From Baffinella frigidus (lineage: Eukaryota > Cryptophyceae > Cryptomonadales > Baffinellaceae), in NCBI GenBank assembly GCA_026770585.1, contig MU646912.1, forward strand, positions 185,060 to 198,960: 13,901 nt of DNA. Direction: 5' to 3'. Below the pieces are notes generated by a model. The model saw only the letters and a list, made by a program, of their open reading frames with translations. It was not told the DNA's origin and made no database searches. This document shows, piece after piece, positions 8,007 to 12,281 of the stretch. The position numbers and the translations under genes are program-made. Within the stretch, counting starts at the first letter, position 1, and every line of letters begins with the position of its first letter.

Positions 8007-10995
8007 CGGGGGCGACAGCCGAAGGGGCGGCGCGCGAAGACGCACGGAAGATGCGGAGGGTGCGGTTCATGAACTTCTCGGAGGTCATCTTCAGCGCGTC
8101 GCCAATTTCCTCACCGTTCGTGAACGCCACATACCTGTACATTGTCAGACCTCGATTAATCATTGTAATGCGTTAGACCTTTATTGACCAAAGTCATATA
8201 ATTTTATGCAAGGTCGTATAATTGTATAGCCTTATTGTAAAGTCAGGAAGATGGGGAGCGTGCGGGTCATGAACTTCTCGGGGGTCATCTTCAGCGCGTC
8301 TCCAACTTCCTCGCCCTTCGTAAACGCCACGTTTCAGTACAGTTGGAGCCATTTTGTTAACCACAGACCTTGTAAAGTCAGAGAAGAAACCTGTTTAAAT
8401 CAGGTGCATGTCAAGTCAACCCGATTGAGGCAGGGCTGGCAGGGGTACCAAGGTGGGTCTCCTTATCACTGCCCCTCGCCAATCCCGACTATTCTCAAGT
8501 TGACATGCTGGGTTCGCGGTACAAAACCGTCAACTTTCGCGCGGAGCAGAGCCCGGACGCGCCCAAACGGCGAGCCCAAATCATCCGTTCTTAAGCAAAC
8601 CGACCGAATGTGGAGAGCCTAGATACCCACATAATCTAGGCTCTCAGGGCACCCAAATAACCCCCGAAACAGGTAGGGATGGGAGGGGTACCCGAAGCCC
8701 TTGCCGAGGTTGGTGTCCTTATCGCGAATGATGCGGATGTTGGTCACTGTCCCGCACTTGGAAAAGTGCTGCCGCAGTGCTTGCTCCTGCCGACGCAAAA
8801 AACTGACATTCAATCGCGGTGGGTATTTAATTTGAATATTTAATTTGAATAGTTGATAAATTGTAAATGCTTGATACCTCCTATGAAACAGGCAAATTCG
8901 GCTCAGCCTTAGCCTGATTCAGGCTGATTAGCCTAAATTAGGCTAATCCTTAGAAACTGGGCTCCCCGCAGGGACACGTATGCAAATTAAATACTCGCCC
9001 GGATGGGATTCACTGCAACACACCCCGCTGCTCTATCTCGAAGCAGGCTCAATCTCCTCAGACCACACGAGAAAACATGCGTTCCTTCAGATGGCACCCA
9101 CATTGTCAAGTCACGACTATTCTCAAGTTGTAATGTTGGGCGTGCTGCACGCCTGCACGATTTGTACCGCACGCCTACGACCCTACGGTAGGCAATCCGT
9201 AGGGACAATTTTGGAGCGGAGATGAGCCCGGGCTCACCAGTTTGGTTTCGAGCGGAGGTGAGCCCGGACTCACCAAACTGGTGAGCCCGAATAGACTGAG
9301 ACAGAGCTGCGCCTTGCAGGCAGCGGGAGGGGGGAGGCCTCGCAGTGGAAGGGGATGTCCCCAACGAGAAAAGAGAGGCGTCCAGCTCTGTCTCAGTCCA
9401 TTCTGGCACAACAATATCGTGAGCCAGGGCTCTTTCCCGCCCCGAAGTTGACGGATTCGCACCGCGAACCCAGCATGTCAACTTGAGAACAGTCGACAGT
9501 CAACCCGAGTGAGGCGGCGCTAGACCCTGCAGACAGCAGCAGGGCGTACAACCCTAAGGTATGGTGGGGGAGAGACCTCGCAGTGAAAGGGGAGGTTCCC
9601 CACAAAGATCGAGAGACGGGTCGCGTGCTCCGTGCCCCCCGCAGCCATGTCAACACGGATCACGTGCGCGCCCAGAGTCTGCCCACCTTTCCGCACCGCC
9701 GCCACCGCGCTTGTCTGGATTGGGGTTTGGGGTTTAGGCTTTAGGTTTTAATTTTTACCCCATGCTCCAGCTCTTTATCAGACTGATTCAGGCTATGCAA
9801 TCTGGCGATCCCCCAGTCGAGAATGCTGAAGGATCCTATCTGTATGTGGGGTTGTATAGATGTGTACCAGGATAAGGTGTTCCAACCTCGTGACTGGCCA
9901 ATATATGGCTAGTTACGTGACCAACCAACGAAAGTTACCACACAACTGCCCACTTTCAAAAGCACATCGGTTTTACATAGGCCCCTCTAGCATTCTCGTG
10001 TGACCGGGCTCGTTTGCGCTCCAAGTTGACTGGTGCACCGCAAAACGAGCACGCCAACTTAGTCGGTCAACCCGAGTGAGGCAGAGCTAGGTGTCCGCGA
10101 GACCCCCCCCCCCCCGTAACACAGTTCACTCACCCCCGCAGGGTTTGTCCCGGGAGAGTCACTAAACCGGGAAAGATTCGGTCAACCCAACAGAGGCAGA
10201 GCTAGGACCGACCGTCTTCTTGGGCGTTGTGTACACATGACGCGGAGCTCGGTGTCCAGCTTCAACTTGAGAACAGTCTTGACAGTCACCCCAACTGAGG
10301 CAGAGCTAGACGTGACGTGTTTCTGGACTATTCCCAAATTTCTTGCAATCCTCAAATTTCTTGAGAATAGTGGGTCGACGGAGGTAGATGGGAGACCGTC
10401 TTCTTGAAGACGACGTATGCGTTGCACGTGTCGCGGAGATCCGTGTTCAGCTTGCCCATCGCGACCTGGTTTCGGGTTCAGGGTTTAGGGTTCGGGGATC
10501 AGGGTATAGGATTTAGGGTGTGGGGTTCAGGGGTCAGGGATCAGGGTTTGGGATTTGGGGTCTGGGGTTTGGGGGTGAGGATGAAGGGTTTAGGATTTGG
10601 GGTTTGGGGTTTGGGGGTGAGGATGAAGGGTTTGGGGTTTGGGGTTTGGGGTATGGGGTTGGGGGTTGGGGTTTGGGGTTTGGAGGTTGAGGTTTCGGGT
10701 GCAGGGTGTAGGGTGGAGTTTGTAGGGTGTAGGTTGTGGGGTTTGGGGTGTATGATTTGTGATTTGGGGTTTGTGGTTTGGGGTTTAGAGTTTGGGGTTT
10801 TGGGTGTATGGTGTAAGGTATAGAGTGTAGGTCGCAGGGTGTAGGGTTTGGGGTGTAGGGTTTGGGGTTTGGGGTTTGGGGTTTGGGGTGTAGGGTTTGG
10901 GGTTTGGGGTGTAGGGTTTCGGGGTTGGGAACCGAGGCGCGCTTCGGGAGGCCTGGGTTCTCGATCGGCATGCTCCGCATCCGCACTGACTCCAC
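3163..10995 (-). CDS. RBM34/Nop12-like nucleolar RNA-binding protein (5' end missing)
   Basis: Ten exons: 10933-10995, 10397-10465, 9577-9714, 8692-8786, 8007-8134, 7821-7859 (optional), 7304-7403, 6830-7053, 4303-4409, 3163-3255. All introns are GT-AG and phases agree at every junction (0,0,0,2,1,1,2,1,0), giving 1056 bp, 351 codons plus stop. Residues 1-70 are the end of RRM1 (VESVRMRS, NAYVVFK, HVIRVD). About 80-155 is a full RRM2 with RNP2 IFVGNL and RNP1 KGFGYVAF. The rest is a Lys/Gly-rich tail typical of nucleolar proteins. Family members act in large-subunit pre-rRNA processing; assignment rests on the RRM1 spacing (VESVR..KRAS..NAYVVFK) and tandem RRMs. The N-terminus and first RRM1 strand are absent. 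An in-frame ATG at 11011-11013 (MDRMFQ) could serve as start. It may be a 5'-truncated copy. Confidence 0.75.
3262..3291. repeat. Short TTTAGGG tract upstream of exon I
   Basis: A few GGGTTTAGGGTTTAGGG units lie 7 bp from exon I. On the gene strand they read CCCTAAACCC directly before the acceptor. Confidence 0.8.
3420..3461 (-). pseudogene. Upstream partial copy of exon I
   Basis: This copy has the same acceptor ACACCAG and the same first codons (IKGGKKRMREQKLK) as exon I, 206 bp upstream on the gene strand, after which the sequence diverges. If spliced, the frame would continue about 30 more codons to a stop, giving an alternative C-terminus. It is also preceded by CCCTAAA repeats. Confidence 0.65.
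3468..3663. repeat. Interstitial TTTAGGG telomere-type array
   Basis: About 196 bp of mostly pure TTTAGGG units on the plus strand with variants such as TTCAGGG, TTCGGG and GTAGGG. It lies in intron H-I directly upstream (gene strand) of the second copy of exon I. TTTAGGG is the telomere unit of plants and of several algal groups. Confidence 0.92.
3664..3985. other. Intron H-I interior, no feature recognised
   Basis: Mixed-composition sequence inside intron H-I. Short CCTAGG-containing direct repeats (AGGTCCTAGGCAGGTCCTAG, 3883-3902) are the only structure seen. No credible exon was found. Confidence 0.5.
3992..4157 (-). pseudogene. Two copies of the second half of exon H
   Basis: At 3992-4026 the minus strand reads SKKQGKNKEGQ followed by GT, and at 4136-4157 it reads GKNEEGQ followed by GT. 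Both keep the donor of exon H (CAG before GT). They lie downstream of exon H on the gene strand. Confidence 0.65.
4199..4277. repeat. Two-stem inverted repeat in intron H-I
   Basis: The outer arms CGGGTACGGGTACT (4199-4212) and AGTACCCGTACCCG (4264-4277) are perfect 14-bp complements. An inner stem GGCCCTACG/CGTAGGGCC surrounds the centre. The CCCTACGGTAGG core is shared with the large foldback at 5048-5432. Confidence 0.75.
4303..4409 (-). CDS. RBM34-like exon H (basic tail)
   Basis: The exon follows CTCTCGCAG and ends GGCCAG before GTGCGA (phase 1 in, phase 0 out). It encodes DLKKTPERKGSRDGPRLDKS, then SVPSFKKQSKNKEGQ. Joined to exon G it gives KGIDP-EDLKK, and joined to exon I it gives KEGQ-IKGG. 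Partial copies of both halves lie around it, at 4548-4583, 4701-4738, 3992-4026 and 4136-4157. Confidence 0.75.
4548..4738 (-). pseudogene. Two copies of the first half of exon H
   Basis: At 4548-4583, after CTGGCAG, the minus strand reads EDLKKTPERKGS in the same phase as exon H, then diverges. At 4701-4738 it reads EEGFKTAERKGP without a clear acceptor. Between them a block (plus GGAATTTGCT..CTTAGCCTCGA..TAGCTGT.CCATAGCA) is repeated, so the unit is about 155-175 bp including intron flank. Confidence 0.7.
4772..4853. mobile_element. Foldback element family B (copy 2, intact)
   Basis: An 82-bp element bounded by perfect inverted repeats: GCTGACGACGCGCATCACAC at the left and GTGTGATGCGCGTCGTCAGC at the right. 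The interior is CCTCGAGG plus tandem GTGTGCGAGAGG units. It has no ORF. It lies in intron G-H. Confidence 0.8.
4882..4963. mobile_element. Foldback element family B (copy 3)
   Basis: This copy lies 28 bp from copy 2 in the same orientation and is nearly identical inside the ends. The left end has GGTGACGAC instead of GCTGACGAC. Confidence 0.8.
5048..5432. mobile_element. Large nested foldback element (~385 bp)
   Basis: Two arms of about 160 bp (5048-5209 and 5272-5432) are inverted copies with some mismatches, around a centre of about 60 bp. Each arm is itself bounded by inverted ends: CCACACAGCGG..CTTCGAAGG outside and CTTCGTAGCCCGCTGTGTGG inside. Each also holds CCCTACGGTAG..CCGTAGGGACAT and GGGGGGTTCCTACGGA. 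Two copies of a smaller element joined head to head would explain this. No coding frame is convincing. It lies in intron G-H. Confidence 0.8.
5433..5745. other. Intron G-H stretch, no feature recognised
   Basis: No exon-like segment with phase-compatible splice sites and no repeat family beyond short palindromes was seen here. Confidence 0.4.
5746..5811. repeat. (TA)n microsatellite
   Basis: A 66-bp alternating TA tract with three CA interruptions near its left side. Predicted peptides of Ile-Tyr repeats through it are artefacts. Confidence 0.95.
5830..6080. repeat. Pair of ~50-bp direct repeats, 197 bp apart
   Basis: GCCAGGTGTCCGGCT followed by GTGGGATTGGATCAAGCCT and AAG.TCCTAAA occurs at 5830-5880 and again at 6027-6080. 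The offset is similar to those of the exon copies (about 200 bp), suggesting the same duplication process in intron G-H. Confidence 0.75.
6118..6375. repeat. Degenerate CCCTAAA-type tracts and a GATGAGTCCG repeat
   Basis: Plus-strand CCCTAAACCCT, AACCCTGAACC and CCCTCAACC units are scattered here, in the orientation opposite to the other telomere-like tracts of the window. GTC.AGGATGAGTCCGCA recurs near 6157 and 6318, with a third variant near 6593. Confidence 0.6.
6384..6436 (-). pseudogene. Partial copy of exon G with usable splice phases
   Basis: The minus strand reads DARSGAERRLVKKGIDP, nearly identical to the end of exon G, and is followed by a canonical donor GTAAGT. A possible acceptor GTGAG one base before the frame gives phase 2, and the donor is phase 1, exactly as in exon G, so it could replace exon G. 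The acceptor lies just beside foldback element B copy 4. It may be an alternative exon or a relic. Confidence 0.6.
6456..6545. mobile_element. Foldback element family B (copy 4, right end lost)
   Basis: The left end GCTGACGACGCGCATCACAC and an extended run of GTGTGAGAGG/GTGTGCGAGAGG units are present. The right inverted end is missing and replaced by TGTAAAAAAGG. The left flank GCAGGGATGTC is shared with copy 5. Confidence 0.75.
6611..6630. repeat. Short palindrome
   Basis: GGAGCACGTACACGTGCTCC has 9-bp complementary arms around two central bases. It lies between copies 4 and 5 of element family B. Confidence 0.7.
6649..6730. mobile_element. Foldback element family B (copy 5)
   Basis: A full copy with one change in each end (GCTGACGGCGCG at the left, CGTCGTCAAC at the right). 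It lies between exon G and its partial copy. Confidence 0.78.
6830..7053 (-). CDS. RBM34-like exon G (Lys/Gly-rich tail)
   Basis: The exon follows ACCCTAG and ends GATCCTG before GTGCGTG (phase 2 in, phase 1 out). It encodes 74 residues starting WTDAEKTEQKARVDGGGKPG, with SPAKSFKGDKS and KGKGKGKRGG, ending RRLVRKGIDP. Reading past the donor gives a stop two codons later (6822-6824), so intron retention would end the protein here. Splicing to exon H is preferred because phase and peptide style match. Confidence 0.8.
7054..7303 (-). repeat. Intron F-G made of degenerate telomere-like repeat
   Basis: The 250-bp intron begins GTGCCGAACCCCTAAACCC and ends ACCCCTAAACCCTAG on the gene strand. Between the two splice sites it is nearly all telomere-like repeat, including about eight units of CCCTATA. 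The 3' splice site AG is itself part of a CCCTAG variant unit. Confidence 0.85.
7304..7403 (-). CDS. RBM34-like exon F (Lys/Pro-rich tail)
   Basis: The exon follows AAAAAACAG and ends AACCGCG before GT (phase 1 in, phase 2 out). It encodes KGKKASKIPPKPLPKGAKSP and AGSTQPGSGKKP: a basic low-complexity tail of the kind found after the RRMs of nucleolar proteins. The acceptor closely follows CCCTAAACCCTC-type repeat. Confidence 0.8.
7412..7529. repeat. Telomere-like tract upstream of exon F
   Basis: Plus-strand GGGTTTAGGG and GGGTTTGGGG units with variants. On the gene strand it forms the 3' end of intron E2-F, about 10 bp before exon F. Confidence 0.85.
7558..7722. mobile_element. Foldback element with nested perfect hairpin
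   Basis: The ends TTGCTCGGATAGCGAGGGG (7558-7576) and CCCCTCGCTATCCGAGCAA (7704-7722) are perfect complements. At its centre lies a perfect palindrome, GCTGAACATCCAA, one base, TTGGATGTTCAGC (7621-7647). Sequence between is weakly complementary. It has no ORF and sits in intron E2-F. Confidence 0.8.
7821..7859 (-). CDS. Optional 39-bp microexon E2, copy of the exon E tail
   Basis: Flanked by CACAG and GT, this segment encodes ASKRAAHAAVAPD, closely similar to the ASSRAAPSAVAP end of exon E. It is phase 1 at both sides and a multiple of three, so inclusion or skipping both keep the frame. It lies across a CT/CA microsatellite from exon E. It may be a cassette exon born by duplication, or a non-spliced relic. 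Confidence 0.5.
7866..8006. repeat. CT and CA microsatellites in intron E-E2
   Basis: Plus-strand (CT)n, (CTCA)n and (CA)n tracts fill this short intron. On the gene strand the 5' splice site is part of the GT repeat at 7984-8006, so repeat-length changes would change the number of possible donors. Open frames of Leu-Ser or His-Thr through it are simple-sequence artefacts. Confidence 0.85.
8007..8134 (-). CDS. RBM34-like exon E (end of RRM2)
   Basis: The exon follows TGTACAG and joins exon D in phase 2 to complete RNP1 (KGFG-YVAF). It encodes YVAFTNGEEIGDALKMTSEK, then FMNRTLRIFR and a basic Ala/Ser tail ASSRAAPSAVAP. The donor is the first GT of a (GT)n microsatellite, so several alternative GTs lie 2 bp apart. 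A decayed copy lies exactly 200 bp upstream on the gene strand. Confidence 0.85.
8242..8336 (-). pseudogene. Decayed copy of exon E, 200-bp offset
   Basis: The minus strand reads VAFTKGEEVGDALKMTPEKF and MTRTLPIF, close to exon E, then departs and reaches a stop. The acceptor TACAG of exon E is TACTGAAA here, so the 3' splice site is lost. The flanking intron (plus CAGACCT..., TTGTAAAGTCAG) is partly shared, so the duplication unit was about 200 bp. Confidence 0.8.
8410..8570. repeat. Element family C copy (inverted arrangement)
   Basis: It contains GTCAACCCGATTGAGGCAGG at about 8415 and, in reverse orientation, TCTCAAGTTGACATGCTGGG with CGCGGTACAAAACCGTCAAC (8500-8555). The same blocks occur at 9441-9523 and 10021-10090. 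All lie in introns of the RBM34-like gene. Confidence 0.6.
8692..8786 (-). CDS. RBM34-like exon D (RRM2 core)
   Basis: The exon follows CGTCGGCAG and ends CTTCGG before GT (phase 0 in, phase 2 out). It encodes EQALRQHFSKCGTVTNIRII followed by RDKDTNLGKGF. This is helix 1, strand 2 and the start of RNP1 of RRM2. No copy of this exon was noticed. Low GC sequence with TATTTAATTTGAA tandem units (8824-8850) lies just upstream in the intron. Confidence 0.88.
8911..8948. repeat. Two adjacent palindromes in intron C-D
   Basis: AGCCTGATTCAGGCT (8911-8925) is followed directly by GATTAGCCTAA, one base, TTAGGCTAATC (8926-8948). Both are perfect apart from the central bases. Confidence 0.75.
9179..9208. 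repeat. Solo copy of the 5048-5432 foldback core
   Basis: GACCCTACGGTAGGCAATCC and then GTAGGGACA are identical to the segment at about 5102-5131 in the left arm of the large foldback element. It folds on itself (CCCTACGG/CCGTAGGG). Confidence 0.75.
9229..9289. repeat. Inverted repeat with perfect 17-bp arms
   Basis: CGGGCTCACCAGTTTGG (9229-9245) and CCAAACTGGTGAGCCCG (9273-9289) are exact complements. A direct repeat GAGCGGAG.TGAGCCCGG also lies within it. Confidence 0.8.
9339..9382 (-). pseudogene. Copy of the RNP2 part of exon C
   Basis: On the minus strand it reads GRLSFLVGDIPFHCE, in frame and clearly homologous to TRLSIFVGNLPFHCE of exon C. The donor site after GAG is GC where exon C has GT. 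Homology continues into the downstream intron flank (CTGCAG.CAGC). The copy sits between inverted repeats at 9289-9309 and 9382-9403. It could be a decayed exon or, if GC donors are used, an alternative exon. Confidence 0.7.
9441..9523. repeat. Element family C copy with hairpin
   Basis: AAGTTGACGGATTCGCACCG and GCATGTCAACTTGAGAACAG can pair through AAGTTGAC/GTCAACTT, followed by GTCAACCCGAGTGAGGCGGC. The element lies between exon C and its copy. Confidence 0.65.
9577..9714 (-). CDS. RBM34-like exon C (end of RRM1, RNP2 of RRM2)
   Basis: The 138-bp exon follows CCCCAATCCAG and ends TGCGAG before GT, phase 0 at both ends. It encodes 46 residues: TSAVAAVRKGGQTLGA (helix 2 of RRM1), HVIRVDMAAGG (last strand), a short linker TEHATR, then LSIFVGNLPFHCE, the RNP2 strand of RRM2. 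Its acceptor directly follows a CCTAAACCCCAAACCCC repeat tract (plus 9721-9748). Confidence 0.88.
9780..10020. other. Intron B-C stretch, no feature recognised
   Basis: No exon-like segment or clear repeat was recognised, apart from GACTGATTCAGGCT at 9780-9793, which resembles the palindrome at 8911. Confidence 0.4.
10021..10309. repeat. Element family C cluster around the exon B copy
   Basis: GTCAACCCGAGTGAGGCAGA with GCTAG occurs at about 10065-10090, as GTCAACCCAACAGAGGCAGA at 10181-10205 and as GTCACCCCAACTGAGGCAGA at 10284-10309. The last two bracket the decayed exon B copy as direct repeats. A poly-C run lies at 10103-10115. Confidence 0.7.
10211..10262 (-). pseudogene. Decayed copy of exon B
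   Basis: On the minus strand it begins AAGCTGGACACCGAGCTCCG, matching AAGCTGAACACGGATCTCCG of exon B, and ends CAAGAAGACGGTC like exon B. About 8 bp are missing where exon B encodes the YVVF part, so the frame is broken and the key RNP1 residues are lost. It lies between two direct copies of GAGGCAGAGCTAG (10193-10205 and 10297-10309). Confidence 0.75.
10397..10465 (-). CDS. RBM34-like exon B (RRM1 RNP1)
   Basis: The exon follows AAACCAG and ends AAGACG before GT. It encodes 23 residues beginning VAMGKLNTDLRDTC and continuing NAYVVFKKT. NAYVVFK is the RNP1-like strand of RBM34/Nop12 RRM1. Both boundaries are phase 0. A frame-disrupted copy lies downstream in the next intron at 10211-10262. 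Confidence 0.85.
10466..10932 (-). repeat. Intron A-B made of degenerate telomere-like repeat
   Basis: This 467-bp intron is almost wholly CCCCAAACCC/CCCTAAACCC-type repeat on the gene strand (GGGTTTGGGG on plus). It starts at the donor of exon A and ends in CCCGAAACCAG before exon B. Variants such as CCTACACCCC and CCTCATCCTTC occur. Long Pro-rich reading frames through it on either strand are simple-repeat artefacts. Confidence 0.8.
10933..10995 (-). CDS. RBM34-like exon A (RRM1, part 1)
   Basis: The exon follows TTTCAG and ends at CCTCG before GT. It encodes 21 residues, VESVRMRSMPIENPGLPKRA plus S. VESVRMRS matches the second beta strand of RBM34 RRM1 and PKRA the following basic loop. 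The frame stays open upstream through MDRMFQ to the GA microsatellite, so the true 5' boundary is uncertain. No phase-0 GT donor was found in the ORF immediately upstream. Confidence 0.75.
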
Positions 10996-11024
10996 CTGAA
11001 ACATCCGATCCATTACTTCCCAAC

Positions 11025-11027
<3 letters not shown>

Positions 11028-11070
<43 letters not shown>

Positions 11071-11090
11071 GAGGGGGAGAGAGAGAAAGA
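11028..11090. repeat. (GA)n microsatellite
   Basis: Plus-strand GA tract with GGG interruptions. On the minus strand it is a CT tract that lies about 30 bp before the exon A acceptor and could act as its polypyrimidine tract. It also interrupts the plastid-targeted ORF frame with Leu-Ser repeats. Confidence 0.9.
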
Positions 11091-11095
11091 GCGTT

Positions 11096-11707
11096 TCTGC
11101 ATCCGCACAGCCTCCGGAGGCAGGGCGCGATCGAGTTGGAGGCTGACGCGTGCGGAAGGAGCGCGCCGGCGGCCGCCAGCAGCGCCGAGAAAGGGATGAA
11201 CCCCCCGAGCGCGATGTCCTGCAGCTCGAGATGCGGTTGGGTCGCCACCGCAAGAAGTGCCGCGGCAATCGCGTGGAATGCGACGCCCGGGAGGTGGAGG
11301 TGTGCGTGCGCGGTCGAGAGGAGAGACGGAAGCGCGGATGCCAGCTTCTCGTAGTGCGGGGGGTGGATGCTGTGGAGCGCCGACCCCACGAATCTGTCAA
11401 ACGTGTTGCTCAGCAGATTGTCGAGGGCGTTCTCAAGCGCTGACTTTCGCATCTCCTCGTTCTCGAAAGATTGGCGCACGAGTGTACATGGCAACCGGAG
11501 AAGAGAGTCGGAGGCGTTCTGCGCTGGCGGCGTGTCCGAGACCCCCCTGCGACCCCCTTCGAGACCCCCCTGACACAAGAGCACCGTCGACGTCAACCTT
11601 CTCGGGGTAACGAACGGCGCGACAGGAGCGAAGGCGCTGGCGACGCTTGCCATGGCCAGCAGCGCCGCGCAGATGGTCACGGCGCATCGCCCTCTGAATC
11701 CCTGCAT
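11096..11707 (-). CDS. Putative plastid-targeted protein (3' end unresolved)
   Basis: From the ATG at 11705-11707 the frame gives MQGFRGR, a hydrophobic stretch CAVTICAALLAMASVASA, then FAPVAPFVTPRR. A signal peptide with Phe at the cleavage site, followed by a Pro/Ser/Thr/Arg-rich segment, is the bipartite leader of complex red plastids. An in-frame ATG 14 codons earlier (11749) lies in a palindrome and is less likely. The mature part has a polar segment (FENEEMRKSALENALDNLL) and two hydrophobic segments (VAFHAIAAALLAVA and FIPFSALLAAAGALL), possibly membrane helices. Base use is strongly codon-like. No stop occurs before the GA microsatellite and the frame then runs into repeats, so a splice near 11105-11150 is likely. 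I do not recognise the family. Confidence 0.6.
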
Positions 11708-11747
11708 GAGACGCACACGTAAAGGGATGCACCGGGAGCAGGTATTC

Positions 11748-11771
11748 ATGCGTCCCGTCGACGGGACGCAT
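11748..11771. promoter_or_regulatory. Perfect 24-bp palindrome upstream of the plastid-targeted ORF
   Basis: ATGCGTCCCGTC followed by GACGGGACGCAT is an exact 24-bp inverted repeat centred on GTCGAC, 40 bp upstream of the likely start codon. It could be a dimeric transcription-factor site or an RNA hairpin in the 5' UTR. A role is inferred from position only. Confidence 0.45.
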
Positions 11772-11885
11772 CAAAATCTCAGTGCCTGTGTCTCCACGTC
11801 GTCATCAATTGTTAAATCGAAGGTTCCAGAACGATTACTACACGAAATTTGACGTAGTAAAAATCAATTAAGCCAGTCAGGCACT

Positions 11886-12281
11886 TATTGACACTTATTG
11901 ACTTTATTCGAAAGTGAAATGCACGGTGCAAGAATTGAGGCGAGGATAGAAAAATATCTGGGAAATGCACAAGCATTTTCCTACCCAAGAAACTGCCACT
12001 ACCCATATTGGGGAAGTCCATCAGAGGCAGAAATCCATAAGGAAGCCCAGTCCCCCGATGGCTCCCCGCAGAGCACCCCGTTGACACTTATTGACACTTA
12101 TTGACTTTATTCGAAAGTGAATTACACGGTGCAAGAATTGAGGCGAGATTAGGAAAAGATCTGGGAACTGCACCAAAGTTTTCCTATTCAAGAAACTGCC
12201 ACTACCCATAATGGGGGGTCCACACAGGAAAAGTACGCATTAGCGTCCTCCTCCTTAGTTTTTCCCCTGCAGAGCACCCCG
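11886..12281. repeat. Tandem duplication, two ~200-bp units
   Basis: The units both begin TTGACACTTATTGACTTTAT, contain AAGAATTGAGGCGAG and AAGAAACTGCCACTACCCAT, and end GCAGAGCACCCCGTTG. The offset is 201-203 bp. They differ at many sites, so the duplication is not recent. Open frames in them are short and unsupported. Confidence 0.85.

Noticed and set aside
7728-8187. Leu-Ser and His-Thr rich ORFs on the plus strand
   Set aside because: They are produced by CT and CA microsatellites, and the flanking sequence codes convincingly on the opposite strand.
8347-8356. AGCCATTTTG, resembling part of the dinoflagellate spliced leader
   Set aside because: Only about ten bases match and the rest of the leader and its donor context are missing; chance is sufficient.
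8987-9481. 164-codon minus-strand ORF
   Set aside because: It runs through inverted repeats and element copies out of frame with the exon C copy, and its composition shows no domain.
10404-11400. Long open frames of Pro/Asn/Lys or Gly/Val/Trp repeats on both strands
   Set aside because: They are translations of telomere-like and GA microsatellite DNA, where two frames per strand lack stops. Composition is set by the repeat. Only the segments at 10933-10995 and upstream of the GA tract look like protein.
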